64,000 bases of DNA. Origin: Betaproteobacteria bacterium (GTDB lineage Bacteria > Pseudomonadota > Gammaproteobacteria > Burkholderiales > Casimicrobiaceae). The DNA is taken from the NCBI GenBank assembly GCA_016192065.1, contig JACPUX010000003.1:81513-145512 (forward strand), given 5' to 3'. Below, piece after piece: positions 51,147 to 61,117 of the stretch. Both the position numbers and the translations under genes were made by a program. The notes under the pieces are model-generated. The model had not been told where the DNA came from, made no database searches, and was given only the letters and a program-made list of their open reading frames with translations. The number at the start of each line of letters is the position of its first letter. Within the stretch, counting starts at the first letter, position 1.

Positions 51147-52604
51147 TTGGAGCGCCTGGCCTCCGTGCTCCATGTTTTCGCGGCGATCGCGCTGATTTTC
51201 GCCGCCACTTTGCTCTTGCCTATCGGCGTGGCCTGGTGGCAAGCGGATGGGGCGCTGACCAGCTTCGACGAAGCATTTTTGGGCACCTTGTTGGGTGGCG
51301 CCGCGCTTTTTGCCGCCACGCGGCGTTTCAAACGCGAGTTGCGCGCCCAAGACGGCATACTGCTGGTGGTGCTCTGCTGGGTGCTGCTGCCGGTGATCGC
51401 CGCGGTGCCCCTGATTTTGGCCATTCCCGACCTGCCCTGGGCGGCGGCGTATTTCGAGGCGGTTTCGGGGCTGACCGCCACCGGTTCGACGGCGCTGACC
51501 GGACTCGATCGGCTACCGGTTTCGCTCAACCTCTGGCGCACCGAATTGCACTGGATCGGCGGTTTGGGCGTGATCGTGCTGGCCGTTGCCGTGTTGCCCC
51601 TCCTGGGGGTGGGCGGACGGCAGCTCCTCAAGGCGGAGACCCCTGGCCCGATCAAAGACAGCGGACTCGCCCCCCGGGTGCATGAGGCCGCGCGCGGCTT
51701 CTGGATGATTTATTTCGCGCTGACGTTGCTGTGCTTGCTTGCTTATCACCTCCTGGGCATGAGCTGGCTCGATGCCTTGATGCACGCTTTCAGCACCGTA
51801 GCCTTGGGCGGCTTTTCCAGCCACGACGCGAGCCTGGGCTACTTCGACTCGGCAGCGATCGAGGCCGTGACCATCGTTTTCGCCTTGCTCTCCGGGATGA
51901 GTTACGTCACTCACCTCGCCGCCTTGACGCGCAAGAGTTTTCGGCCCTATCTGAAGGATGGCGAACTACCGTATTACCTCGGTGTGATCCTTGCCAGCGT
52001 GCTGCTCATCGCCAGCTACCTTTGGTTTCACGGCGTTTATGCCGATTTCTCCACCGCCTTGCGCTACGCGGCGTTTAATACCGTTTCCGTGGCCACGACC
52101 CTGGGCTACGCCAACACCGACTATGCACTTTGGCCATTGTTTGCGCCTTTGTGGATGCTTTTTTTGTGCAGCTTTTTTACCTGTTCGGGCTCCACCGGCG
52201 GCGGGCTCAAGATGATGCGCGCCATCATTCTCTACAAGCAGGTGTTTCGCGAAGTGGTTCACGCCATCCACCCGCATGCCACCACCTTCATCAAGCTCGG
52301 GCGCGCCATCGTTTCGAATCACATCATCCTGGCGGTGTTGGGCTTCGCTTTTCTTTATATGGCCAGCACCATCTTCTTCACCCTGGCGCTGGCCGCGAGC
52401 GGACTCGACATCCTGACCGCCTTTTCCGCCGCCATTGCCTGCTTCAACAACACCGGGCCAGGGCTGGGGCAGGTGGGTCCGGCCGGCAATTACGGTGGCT
52501 TCGACGCGCTGCAGCTCGATTTGTGCAGTTTCGCGATGCTGCTGGGGCGGCTGGAGATCTTTACGCTGCTGGTGGTGTTGACGCCGGCTTTCTGGCGAAA
52601 ATGA
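51147..52604 (+). CDS. trkH: Trk potassium transporter subunit TrkH, copy 2
   Basis: A second 485-residue TrkH, exactly the same length as copy 1, starting at TTG 51147 with no spacer after the upstream stop. Pore motifs are SGLTATGSTAL, ALGGFSSHDAS, ATTLGYANTDY and FNNTGPGLGQVGP; compared with copy 1 the first and third filters read TATGST and TTLGYA. The pair is clearly a tandem duplication that has diverged. TrkH channels work as dimers, so a heterodimer or two conductances are both possible. The usual genome has separate trkH loci rather than a fused tandem pair. Confidence 0.93.
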   Translation: MERLASVLHVFAAIALIFAATLLLPIGVAWWQADGALTSFDEAFLGTLLGGAALFAATRRFKRELRAQDGILLVVLCWVLLPVIAAVPLILAIPDLPWAAAYFEAVSGLTATGSTALTGLDRLPVSLNLWRTELHWIGGLGVIVLAVAVLPLLGVGGRQLLKAETPGPIKDSGLAPRVHEAARGFWMIYFALTLLCLLAYHLLGMSWLDALMHAFSTVALGGFSSHDASLGYFDSAAIEAVTIVFALLSGMSYVTHLAALTRKSFRPYLKDGELPYYLGVILASVLLIASYLWFHGVYADFSTALRYAAFNTVSVATTLGYANTDYALWPLFAPLWMLFLCSFFTCSGSTGGGLKMMRAIILYKQVFREVVHAIHPHATTFIKLGRAIVSNHIILAVLGFAFLYMASTIFFTLALAASGLDILTAFSAAIACFNNTGPGLGQVGPAGNYGGFDALQLDLCSFAMLLGRLEIFTLLVVLTPAFWRK

Positions 52605-52758
52605 GAACTCGCGGTTTACCGCTCCGGGCGTTGCGTGTTTTGCATTGTTCAGGGAACATCCAAAGTTCCCATAAAGGATGACCGCTGTTTGAGGCGCACG
52701 CGCCGACTTCAATTCAGCTCGGATCGCACTCAGCTAAGGAAATGGATAACCCGCCCCT

Positions 52759-55700
52759 ATGGATGGCCTCACTCAGCGCCCTGCCTCAGGCCCGCCTCTT
52801 GCCAAACTGACCGCACCAAAACCCGAAGGCGTTTTAGCGCGCGAGCGGTTGTTTCGGGTGCTGGATGAAGCGCCGGCGATTGTGTGGATCGCCGCCCCAG
52901 GCGGGGCCGGCAAATCAACCCTGGCCGCGAGCTGGCTCAAGGCGCGTGGAGTCGACAGCCTATGGTATCGGCTCGATTCCGGCGATGCCGATTCGGCGGC
53001 CTTTTTTGCCTATCTCGGTAACGCGGCGGCGGGCTTGGCCGCAAATGCAGGCGCTCGTCTGCCGGCTCTGACGCCCGAGTATTACCTCGGGCTCGAGATC
53101 TATGCGCGCAATTTTTTCCGTCGACTGTGCGCTGAATTTGCCCCGCTGTCGGGTCTGGTTCTGGATGACTACCACGAGTTGCCGGAACAAGCGCAACTGC
53201 ATTCCTTGTTGAGCAAGGGTCTGGAGGAAATTCCGAGCGGGTTTCGTGTTTTCGTCATCAGTCGCGGCGAGCCGCCACCCGAGTATGCCCGCTTGCGCGC
53301 CAATGGCCGCATGGCGGTGCTGGGCTGGGGCGATCTGCGCCTCACCGCGCAAGAGGCCCGCGCCGTCGTCGAACTGCGCGCGGCGGGTCTTGCCGACGAG
53401 GTGGTGCGGGACCTGTACCGGCACTCTGAGGGCTGGGTAGCGGGTCTGATTCTGATGCTGGAACAAGGGACGCCGAGGGGGTTTTCGCCTGACGCCCCCT
53501 TGGTGTTTGATTACTTCGCCGCCGAAATCCTTGCCGACCTCGATCAGGCGACGCGACGCTTTCTTACGGCCACGGCATTGCTGCCGACGGTGCGGGCCAC
53601 GAGCGCGGCCGCCCTCACCGGCGCTGGTGATGCCAGCGACTTGCTGGCCGGTCTCGCGCGGCGAGGTTTTTTCGTCACCCGTTGCGGCGATGCGGGCGAA
53701 GATCGCTATGAATATCACCCCTTGCTTCGTCGCTTCCTGCTTGCCTCCGGCAGCGGTGCGCTGGGACTTGATGCCTGGCGCCGGATGAAGCGTCAGGCCG
53801 CGCAACTGCTCGCGGCGGAAGGCGAGAGCGAAGCCGCAATCGACTTATTTACCCAAATCAGCGATTGGCCCGAAATGGCCAAGGCGGCTGCTACTGCGGC
53901 CCCCGCGCTGCTGGCTCAAGGTCGGCATCAGACCTTGCGCTTGTGGCTCGAGCGCTTGCCAGCCGCGCTGGTCGATCAATCGCCTTGGCTCGAGTATTTC
54001 GCCGGCCATTGCGACTTGCCCATTTCGCCGGCGCGCGCCAGACAACGCTTCGAGCGCGCCTACGCCGGTTTCAAAGTTGCCGATGATGTGCTTGGGCAGT
54101 ATTCTTCCTGGGCCTATATCGGCACTTGCTTCACGCAGGAGTATTACCATCTGGCCGAGGCGGATCGGTGGATCGATGAGCTGGCGCGGTTGCGTGAGCG
54201 GCACCCGGTCGTTCCGCCGCAAGTCGAAGTCCAGGTGCTATCCGCCGCGGTCGGTCTGATTCCCCTGCGCCGACCCGACTACTTCGGCCTCGACGAAATG
54301 GCCACGCGACTCGAATCTCTGGCCGGCCAGTGCGAAAACGTCTCCATTCGCCTGTTTGCGGCCGCTCAGCTGCTTGCGTTTTACAGCTATTACCGCGGAA
54401 ATCTTGCGGCTGCGCATGATGTGACCCTGCGCTTCGAACCCGGCGCCGATGCCCAAGAGAGTGCGCCCCTCGCCCTCCAGTTCTGGGATGTCTGGCGCAT
54501 GTATTACGGCCGCTCCAGCGGCAACCTGGACCAATACCGCGAGGCTTTGGGCCGGGCGCAGGCCACGGCTCAAGCGAGCGGCGTGCTCTGCTGGGCGCTG
54601 CATCATCGCCTCAACGCGATTTGGGACTTCGCCTACGCCGAAGCCTGGGATGAGGCCGAGCGTTTGCTTGACGAGTGCGGTGCCCTGGCTCAGGCGCGAC
54701 CCTACGATGTCCAAATGTACCATTTCTACGGCCTGCTCTTTGCCGATGCCAGCGGCAACTTGGTGAGGTTCCGGCATGCGGCGCGCGAATTCCGGAGGGT
54801 CGCTGAACAAAGCGGCACCTTGACCGCGGAAGCTTATGTCGCCCTCCTATCCGTCCTGGAGTGTCATGCGACGGGTGAAATCGAGAGCCTTTGGCCGGCG
54901 CTGGAGTGTGCCCAGGCGGCGGCCCGGCGTTGCGGCGCGGTCACTCCGCAAATCGATGTCGCGTTCACCGGCGCGGATTTGGCGCGGCGTTTGGGGGACG
55001 CCCCCCGCCTGAACTCCCTAATTCGCGATTTTTTCGAATTGGGTGCTCGTCACGGCCGAGTGGGCGGTTATTTCCTGGCCTGGAGGCAGCGCGGTTTGGC
55101 GGAACTGTGTGTGCTGGCCCTGGAAAAGGCCATCGAGCCCCAATTCGCAAGGCGACTGGTGCGCTTGTTGCATTTGGTCCCGGAGTCGTCCCCCAGCCAC
55201 CTCGACGATTGGCCTTGGCCGGTGCGCATCCTGACCTTGGGCGGTTTTGAGATTCTCATTGACGACCAGCCGCTGGCGTTTTCCGCCAACCGCGCGCCGG
55301 TCAAGCCCATCGAGTTGCTCAAGGCGTTGATCGCACTGGGCGGCAACGAGGTTGCGCCGGAGAAATTGGCCGACATACTGTGGCCGGAATCCGATGGCGA
55401 TGCCGCCCGTCGCGCTTTCTACACCAACCTCGACCGGCTGCGCGGACTGGTCGGTAGGGAAACCCTGACCCTGCGGCAGGGAAAGCTGAGCCTCGATCCT
55501 CGTCGCGTGTGGACGGACCTGGCAGCGCTGGACAGCGCCGCGGCCCGATTGCGCTCTGCCTCGCCCTTCGAGGCCAAAGCCTTGGCCCAATTCGTCGACC
55601 AAGCCCTCGCGCGATACGCCGGAACCTTTCTTCCCCATGAAGAACCTCTCCCTTGGTTGTCGGAAGCGCGCCGCGGCATCGAGAAACGGCGTGCGGCGTT

Positions 55701-55782
55701 CTTCAAGGAACTCGCGCGGCAATGCGAGTTGGCGGGCGACTCCGTGCGTTCGGCGCGCTGCCGCGAAGCTGCCGCCGGTTGA
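52759..55782 (+). CDS. MalT-like STAND ATPase with C-terminal SARP/BTAD region
   Basis: A 1007-residue regulator. The N-terminal NTPase (about 20-300) has Walker A APGGAGKST (46-54) and LVLDDYHELPE as Walker B, as in MalT/LuxR STAND proteins. A long TPR-like helical region (about 330-800) follows. From about 820, VRILTLGGFEILIDDQPL and a winged-helix segment, then a BTAD-like helical end, resemble SARP activators rather than a LuxR HTH. Ligand binding plus ATP is expected to trigger oligomerisation and DNA binding. The CSLREA/IPTL-CTERM surface gene begins 97 bases downstream on the same strand and is a plausible target. ATG 52759. Confidence 0.85.
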   Translation: MDGLTQRPASGPPLAKLTAPKPEGVLARERLFRVLDEAPAIVWIAAPGGAGKSTLAASWLKARGVDSLWYRLDSGDADSAAFFAYLGNAAAGLAANAGARLPALTPEYYLGLEIYARNFFRRLCAEFAPLSGLVLDDYHELPEQAQLHSLLSKGLEEIPSGFRVFVISRGEPPPEYARLRANGRMAVLGWGDLRLTAQEARAVVELRAAGLADEVVRDLYRHSEGWVAGLILMLEQGTPRGFSPDAPLVFDYFAAEILADLDQATRRFLTATALLPTVRATSAAALTGAGDASDLLAGLARRGFFVTRCGDAGEDRYEYHPLLRRFLLASGSGALGLDAWRRMKRQAAQLLAAEGESEAAIDLFTQISDWPEMAKAAATAAPALLAQGRHQTLRLWLERLPAALVDQSPWLEYFAGHCDLPISPARARQRFERAYAGFKVADDVLGQYSSWAYIGTCFTQEYYHLAEADRWIDELARLRERHPVVPPQVEVQVLSAAVGLIPLRRPDYFGLDEMATRLESLAGQCENVSIRLFAAAQLLAFYSYYRGNLAAAHDVTLRFEPGADAQESAPLALQFWDVWRMYYGRSSGNLDQYREALGRAQATAQASGVLCWALHHRLNAIWDFAYAEAWDEAERLLDECGALAQARPYDVQMYHFYGLLFADASGNLVRFRHAAREFRRVAEQSGTLTAEAYVALLSVLECHATGEIESLWPALECAQAAARRCGAVTPQIDVAFTGADLARRLGDAPRLNSLIRDFFELGARHGRVGGYFLAWRQRGLAELCVLALEKAIEPQFARRLVRLLHLVPESSPSHLDDWPWPVRILTLGGFEILIDDQPLAFSANRAPVKPIELLKALIALGGNEVAPEKLADILWPESDGDAARRAFYTNLDRLRGLVGRETLTLRQGKLSLDPRRVWTDLAALDSAAARLRSASPFEAKALAQFVDQALARYAGTFLPHEEPLPWLSEARRGIEKRRAAFFKELARQCELAGDSVRSARCREAAAG

Positions 55783-55879
55783 GCGCGTTATCTGTATACG
55801 ATCTGTGTAATCCCTTGCGTTAACCTCCCCCGGTTTCCGGTTTCCGGTTGCGCGGCGACCGCCGCTATAAGAAGAGGAG

Positions 55880-58006
55880 ATGCGCATGTTTCGCCGTTTG
55901 CTGGGAATTGGCCGGGGTCTGGTGTTGCTATTGATAACGGCCACGGCCCAGGCCGCCATCGTGAGCGTCACCGGGGTCGGCGACACGGTGGCCGTGAATG
56001 GGGCCTGCACCTTGCGCGAGGCCATTACCAGCATCAACGCTGCGGCCAGCGTCAATGCCGACTGCCCGAACACCGGGGCGGCGTTCGGCACGAGCGACGA
56101 AATCCGCTTCAATATTCCCGGAGCCGGCGTGCACACTATCGCCCCGACCTCGGCGCTGCCGGTGATTACCCGCGCGGTGCTGTTGGACGGTTATAGCCAG
56201 CCGGGGGCGGTGCAGAACAGCGCGGCGACGGGATGGAACGGCAGCATCCTCATCGAGATCGACGGAGCGGCAGCCGGGGCTTACCTCGATGGCCTCACCG
56301 TGGCAACCGATAACGCCACGATCCGGGGCCTTGCCATCGGCAGGTTCTCATTTGGCGTGGTCATCGGGGACGGCGGGAGCGGCGCGGGCGGGACTGCGAA
56401 CCTCAATACCGTGGCGGGGAACTTCGTCGGCCTGCGGGCCGATGGCAGCACGTTCTTCCCCAACCAGAATGCAGCCGTGGTGGTCGGCGGCTGGGTAGGC
56501 GCATGGGCGAACACCATCGGAGGCGCCTTTCCCGCTGACCGCAATGTCATTTCCGGAAACGACTGGGATGGAATCGTGATCATGAATTTGGGCTTGGGGG
56601 GCTGGGAGACCGCTGTCCTGAACAACTATATCGGCACCAATGCGTTCCTGACCGCGGCACGGCCCAACCAGCGACACGGGATCAATATCACCGATGCAGT
56701 CGACAACAGCATAGGGCGCAACGTAATTGCCTACAACGTCGGGCACGGCGTAACGGTCGAGGGGACCGTCGCCACGACAGGTAACACAATTACCGCGAAC
56801 TCCATCTACGACAACACCGACATGGGGATCAACCTCGACGCTAACGGCGTGGCCCCGAACGACCCAGGGGATACCGATACCGGCCCCAATAGCTTGCAGA
56901 ACTACCCCTTGCTGACCTCCGCCAGCGCCTGGGGTGTCGTCGCCGGGTCGCTCAACAGCACGCCGAACACCGCGTTCACGATCGAGTTCTTTTCTTCGCC
57001 GGCCTGCGACGGTTCCGGTTATGGTGAGGGTAGGACTTTTCTTGGTCCGCAAGCGGTGACCACCGATGCGGGCGGCAACGCGGCCTTCACTTTCTCTGGC
57101 CCCGTCTTGACCTCCGGCCACGTCGTCACGGCGACCGCCGCTGCGCAGGTGGCGCAGTCTACTTCGGAATTCTCCGCCTGCGTCACCGTTTCCCCGGCAC
57201 CGGAGATTGGAATCAGCGGCAATAGCGTGCCGATTGCCGATGGCGATACGACGCCCTCGCTTGCCGATCATACGGATTTTGGCACCAGCACCGTCGGCAC
57301 CCCCGTGACGCGAACCTACACCATCCTCAACAGCGGAACGGTGACGCTGAATCTGGGTGCCAACGCAGTAAGCCTGTTGGGTGCCGCCTGCGGCGAGTTC
57401 GCGGTGAGCGTTCAGCCGTCGACCACCGTGGCGGCTTCGGCGTCGACCATCTTCGCGGTGCAGTACACACCAGTCGATGCCGGCACCGACCTCTGCCAGG
57501 TCAGCATCAACAACGATGACCCCGATGAGTCCCCCTACGAGTTTAATGTCCAGGGCACCGGCAGCCCCGCCCCGCCAGGCTCACCGCCGGTGATGGGCGA
57601 CGTACCCAACCAGAACGCCACTGTCGGCAGCGCGTTCAATCTGGCCCTGGTGGGGTACGTCACCGCCACCAATGGCGACCCGATCCTCAGCTACGCCATC
57701 GTTACCGGCGCACTGCCGCCGGGCCTGACGATTGCCGCCTCTACTGGCGTGATTTCCGGCACGCCCACCACGGCCGGCACCTACAACATCACCGTCGTCG
57801 CCGGCGACAAGGACGGCTGGAGCAACGCCGACGCCATCCAGTTCACCGTGACCGCGGCCGCGGCGCCAGACGGAGCGGTACCGGTACCGGCGCTATCCCC
57901 GTGGGGGCTGCTGGTGCTGAGTCTACTTCTGTCCGCATTGGTGTTGCTACACCAGCGGGGGTGGATGTCGTCCGACCGTCGAACGCGGAGGAACGAGTCG
58001 CCCTGA
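55880..58006 (+). CDS. CSLREA beta-helix surface protein with IPTL-CTERM anchor
   Basis: A 708-residue secreted protein. Signal peptide to about residue 28; a CSLREA-type motif NGACTLREAITSINAA near 45; a right-handed parallel beta-helix region (about 60-330) with repeats such as NTIGGAF and NYIGTNAFL; a choice-of-anchor-D-type domain (about 440-565; GTPVTRTYTILNSGT); a putative Ig domain (about 575-660; LPPGLTIAASTGVISGTPTTAGTY, shortened here as LPPGL...GTPTTAG); and the C-terminal VPALSPWGLLVLSLLLSA helix with a basic end, an IPTL-CTERM sorting signal. It should be sorted to the outer surface by an exosortase not in this window. The RBS is AAGAAGAGGAG. A convergent terminator lies at 58147-58171. 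Confidence 0.87.
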   Translation: MRMFRRLLGIGRGLVLLLITATAQAAIVSVTGVGDTVAVNGACTLREAITSINAAASVNADCPNTGAAFGTSDEIRFNIPGAGVHTIAPTSALPVITRAVLLDGYSQPGAVQNSAATGWNGSILIEIDGAAAGAYLDGLTVATDNATIRGLAIGRFSFGVVIGDGGSGAGGTANLNTVAGNFVGLRADGSTFFPNQNAAVVVGGWVGAWANTIGGAFPADRNVISGNDWDGIVIMNLGLGGWETAVLNNYIGTNAFLTAARPNQRHGINITDAVDNSIGRNVIAYNVGHGVTVEGTVATTGNTITANSIYDNTDMGINLDANGVAPNDPGDTDTGPNSLQNYPLLTSASAWGVVAGSLNSTPNTAFTIEFFSSPACDGSGYGEGRTFLGPQAVTTDAGGNAAFTFSGPVLTSGHVVTATAAAQVAQSTSEFSACVTVSPAPEIGISGNSVPIADGDTTPSLADHTDFGTSTVGTPVTRTYTILNSGTVTLNLGANAVSLLGAACGEFAVSVQPSTTVAASASTIFAVQYTPVDAGTDLCQVSINNDDPDESPYEFNVQGTGSPAPPGSPPVMGDVPNQNATVGSAFNLALVGYVTATNGDPILSYAIVTGALPPGLTIAASTGVISGTPTTAGTYNITVVAGDKDGWSNADAIQFTVTAAAAPDGAVPVPALSPWGLLVLSLLLSALVLLHQRGWMSSDRRTRRNESP

Positions 58007-58146
58007 CGTTTATGGGAGCGACGGCCGCTGCGAAGGTTATTTCAATGCAGCTTTCGGCGCGCCCGCCGGTCGACGCGGCAGCGCAGTTTAGGTCTTGGCT
58101 CGCGCTGCTCGGACCGTGAGAGTTATTGCGTGTGCTTGCACAAACA

Positions 58147-58171
58147 AAACGGCCAGCGTGGCTGGCCGTTT
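58147..58171. terminator. Bidirectional terminator hairpin
   Basis: AAACGGCCAG and CTGGCCGTTT form a perfect 10-bp stem around CGTGG, with A-rich sequence on the left and TTT at the right end. It lies between the convergent CSLREA and SDR genes and can serve both. Confidence 0.8.
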
Positions 58172-58196
58172 CGAGGTGTCGAAGGATGCGCGGGGA

Positions 58197-58937
58197 CTAA
58201 ACCGTCACGCCGCCCGAAACCTCGATCACCGCGCCATTGATGTAGCTCGCTTCGTCTGAAGCTAGCCAGGCGTAGGTGTTGGCAATTTCTTCCGGCTTGC
58301 CCAGGCGGCCCATGGGGACCTTGTCTTCCATCATCTTGATGACCTTGTCGGGCATGGTCTTCAAGATCGGTGTCTGGATGAAGCCGGGGCAGACCGCATT
58401 GGCGCGAATGCCCTTGCGACCCAGCTCGCGGGCCCAGGTCTTGACCATGCCGATGACGGCGAATTTGGTGGCGGCATAGTTGGTCTGGCCGAAGTTGCCG
58501 TACAGGCCGACCACCGACGAGGCGTTGAGGATGCAGCCCGATTCCTGCTCCAGCATGATGTCCACTACCGCGCGGGTGCAGTTGTAGACGCCTTTGAGGT
58601 TGATCTCGATAACGCGGTCGAACTGGTCCTCGGTCATCTTCTTCAACTGTGCGTCGGCGACGATGCCGGCGTTGTTCACCAGGGTGTCGATGCGTCCCCA
58701 GGCTTCGACCACACCGGCCACCATGTTCTGAATGCTTTCCTTGTCGGTAACATCCACCCGAAACCCCAAGGCTTCGCCGCCCTGATCCTTGATCAGGCGG
58801 ACGGTTTCACAAACCGATTGTTCGTTGACGTCGCAGACCGCGACCTTGGCGCCCTCGCGGGCGAATTTCTGTGCGGTGGCTTGGCCGATGCCCTGGCCAG
58901 CGCCGGTGATGATGGATACTTTGCCTGCGAGTCTCAT
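58197..58937 (-). CDS. fabG: SDR-family 3-oxoacyl-ACP/acetoacetyl-CoA reductase
   Basis: A 246-residue classical short-chain dehydrogenase: cofactor loop TGAGQGIG (11-18), NNAG, catalytic Ser in NASSVVGLYG and YAATK (Tyr/Lys). The length and VEVSGGVTV-like C-terminus fit FabG, which reduces 3-oxoacyl-ACP with NADPH; an Asp in VAVCDVNEQS after the second strand suggests NAD(H) instead, and a hydroxyacyl-CoA dehydrogenase or other SDR role is possible. It stands alone, not beside acpP or fabD, so it is likely a secondary FabG-like enzyme. Confidence 0.8.
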   Translation of the reverse strand: MRLAGKVSIITGAGQGIGQATAQKFAREGAKVAVCDVNEQSVCETVRLIKDQGGEALGFRVDVTDKESIQNMVAGVVEAWGRIDTLVNNAGIVADAQLKKMTEDQFDRVIEINLKGVYNCTRAVVDIMLEQESGCILNASSVVGLYGNFGQTNYAATKFAVIGMVKTWARELGRKGIRANAVCPGFIQTPILKTMPDKVIKMMEDKVPMGRLGKPEEIANTYAWLASDEASYINGAVIEVSGGVTV

Positions 58938-59419
58938 CGAGATCTCCCGAAATCACATGCCATAAATCCCCCCGAAGCTCAGCAGCATGTAATAGAACCA
59001 CCAAATTGCTGCAATGCGGCGCACTCTAAACGATTTTTTTGCATCGCACAATAGGTGTTAACCACAAGCTTAATTGGAAATCCGGGTCAATTCTCGAAAA
59101 CCGCTTCAGGATTGGCTTTCCGTCGGATTGATGGATGTTTTCCGAGGGTGTTGCCGGGGCCGATAGAAGGGACTTTCGCGGGCCTTCTCGGGCAGCACGG
59201 CAGGCTCCTTGCGCTGCGCCGCAGCAGCGCCACCGGCACGCCCACCCCCGCGGTCGGGGCCGGGCCTGTTAACCCTGGGACGCAGTACTCTCGTGGTGGC
59301 ATGCACTGGTGTGCGTTCGTCCCGCCCCCTACCGGCGGAGGAGGGGACGGTTCGCGAACCGCGCCGAATTCCGAAATTTCCCAAGCTTGAGCCAGCCCTG
59401 GGCGGTCTTGCGGCGGCGC
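58938..59419. other. Intergenic region between the SDR gene and recJ
   Basis: No gene was recognised in these 482 bases. The part next to the SDR start (about 58960-59080) is AT-rich and should hold its promoter on the minus strand, though no clear -35/-10 pair stands out. Further right are GC-rich hairpins: a REP-like GTCCC...GGGAC element at 59319-59348 and the perfect 14-bp palindrome CGGTTCGCGAACCG at 59348-59361. These may terminate recJ transcription. Confidence 0.5.
59319..59361. repeat. REP-like hairpin plus 14-bp palindrome
   Basis: A GTCCCGCCCCC...GGAGGAGGGGAC hairpin (59319-59348) directly abuts CGGTTCGCGAACCG (59348-59361). The first resembles the GC-rich hairpins at 22801 and 27759. 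The position, 60-100 bases past the recJ stop, fits transcription termination. Confidence 0.45.
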
Positions 59420-61117
59420 TCAAGCGGCCTGCCAGTGCTCCAGTACCAATTGCAGCCTGGCGCTGCCCTGATAGACATTGCGCTCGGGGCGATAGACCGC
59501 GCGGATGCGTTCCGGCAGCGCTTCGCGTTGGCGAAACAGCATCGCCTCAAAGACCTTATCCTCCCGCGCCAGGGTGAGGCGCAGGTGCTTCTCGCCCACC
59601 GGACGTTGGCGCAGCACTCGAAATTCATCCACGAAGGCTGGCGCCGGGTAGGCTTGGCCCCAAAGCGGCGTGGCGAGCAACTCGGCCAATTGCAGGGTAA
59701 TTTCCCCGGCGGCGAGGGAACCATCGGTTTCCACCACCCGCGCGAGATCGGCTGGGCTCAGCAGTTCGCGCGTGGCCTGCTCGAAGTACTCGGCGAAGCG
59801 GGGCAGGGCGTCCGTGGGCAGGCTGAGTCCGGCCGCGGCTGCATGTCCGCCGAAACGGGTGATGAGTCCGGGCGCGAGTTTGCTGACGCGATCGAGGGCA
59901 TCGCGCAGGTGCAGGGCGCGAATCGAGCGGCCGGAGCCCTTGAGCTCGCCCGGAGCGGCCTCGGCGAAGACGATTGCCGGCCGGTGATAACGGTCCTTGA
60001 GGCGCGAGGCGACGATGCCCACCACACCCTGGTGCCATTCCGGGCGATACAGCACCAGACTGTAGTTCTCGTTCGCCGGCAAGTCCTCCAGCGACGCCAG
60101 TGCTTCTTCGTGAATGTCCGCTTCGAGACTCTTGCGCTCACGGTTGAGGCGGTCGAGTTCCATGGCCATGGGCAGAGCGCTGTCTTCATCCCCTGCGAGC
60201 AAGCAGTTGATGCCCAAAGACATGTCGGCGAGCCGCCCGGCGGCATTGAGCCGCGGGCCGAGCACAAAACCCAGATCGAAGCCGGAAAGTCTCGCCGCTT
60301 CGCGCCCCGCCGCGGCGAGCAGCATGCGCAGACCGGGGCGGGCACGGCCGGCGCGCAGGCGGTGCAAGCCCTGCTGCACCAGGATGCGGTTCACATGATC
60401 GAGTTTGACCACGTCGGCGACGGTGCCCAGGGCGACGAGGTCGAGGTATTCAGCCAGCTTGGGCTCCGGGCGCTGATTGAACCAGCCTTGGTCGCGCAGG
60501 GTCGCGCGCAGGGCGAGCAGCAGGTAGAACATCACCCCGACACCCGCCAGATTCTTGCTCGGAAAGGCACAGCCGGGTTGGTTGGGATTGACGATAATGG
60601 CCGGTTCCGGCAACCGTTCGCCGGGCAGATGATGATCGGTGATCAGCACCTCGATGCCGCGAGCGGCGGCCTCGGCCACGCCGTCCACACTGGCGATGCC
60701 GTTATCCACCGTGACGATCAGCGTCGGCGCGCGCGTGGCGGCCAGGGCCACGATCTCGGGGGTGAGACCGTAGCCGAACTCGAAGCGATTGGGCACCAGG
60801 AAATCGACTCTGGCGCCTAGGGCGCGCAGTGCCAAAACCCCCAGCGCGCAAGCGGTGGCACCGTCGGCGTCGTAGTCGGCGACGATCAGTACCGGTTCCG
60901 ATGCCCGAATGGCATGGGCAAGCCGTGCCGCCGCCGCCTCGATTCCTTTCATCGTGCGCCACTCGGGAAGGTCGGTCAGCGCCAGATCGAGCGCGCGCGC
61001 TTCGACGATGCCGCGCGCCGCGAATACCCGTGCCAGGACCGGATGAACCCCTGCGGCAGCGAGGCGGCGGGCCGCTTCCAGGGGCACGTCGCGGGTGAGG
61101 AGGCGGGTGCTGGTCAT
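59420..61117 (-). CDS. recJ: Single-stranded-DNA-specific exonuclease RecJ
   Basis: A 565-residue DHH-family nuclease. The motifs are in order: VADYDADGATA (81-86), TVDNGIASVD (138), the DHH motif ITDHHLPGE (161-163) and NPNQPGCAFPSKNLAGVGV, then the DHHA1 domain with FGGHAAAAGLSL near 400 and the OB-fold end. It degrades single strands 5' to 3' in recombination and mismatch repair. ATG 61117 overlaps the stop of the upstream phosphomutase-like gene by four bases (ATGA); the longer in-frame start at 61204 would overlap that gene further and is not used. Confidence 0.95.
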   Translation of the reverse strand: MTSTRLLTRDVPLEAARRLAAAGVHPVLARVFAARGIVEARALDLALTDLPEWRTMKGIEAAAARLAHAIRASEPVLIVADYDADGATACALGVLALRALGARVDFLVPNRFEFGYGLTPEIVALAATRAPTLIVTVDNGIASVDGVAEAAARGIEVLITDHHLPGERLPEPAIIVNPNQPGCAFPSKNLAGVGVMFYLLLALRATLRDQGWFNQRPEPKLAEYLDLVALGTVADVVKLDHVNRILVQQGLHRLRAGRARPGLRMLLAAAGREAARLSGFDLGFVLGPRLNAAGRLADMSLGINCLLAGDEDSALPMAMELDRLNRERKSLEADIHEEALASLEDLPANENYSLVLYRPEWHQGVVGIVASRLKDRYHRPAIVFAEAAPGELKGSGRSIRALHLRDALDRVSKLAPGLITRFGGHAAAAGLSLPTDALPRFAEYFEQATRELLSPADLARVVETDGSLAAGEITLQLAELLATPLWGQAYPAPAFVDEFRVLRQRPVGEKHLRLTLAREDKVFEAMLFRQREALPERIRAVYRPERNVYQGSARLQLVLEHWQAA

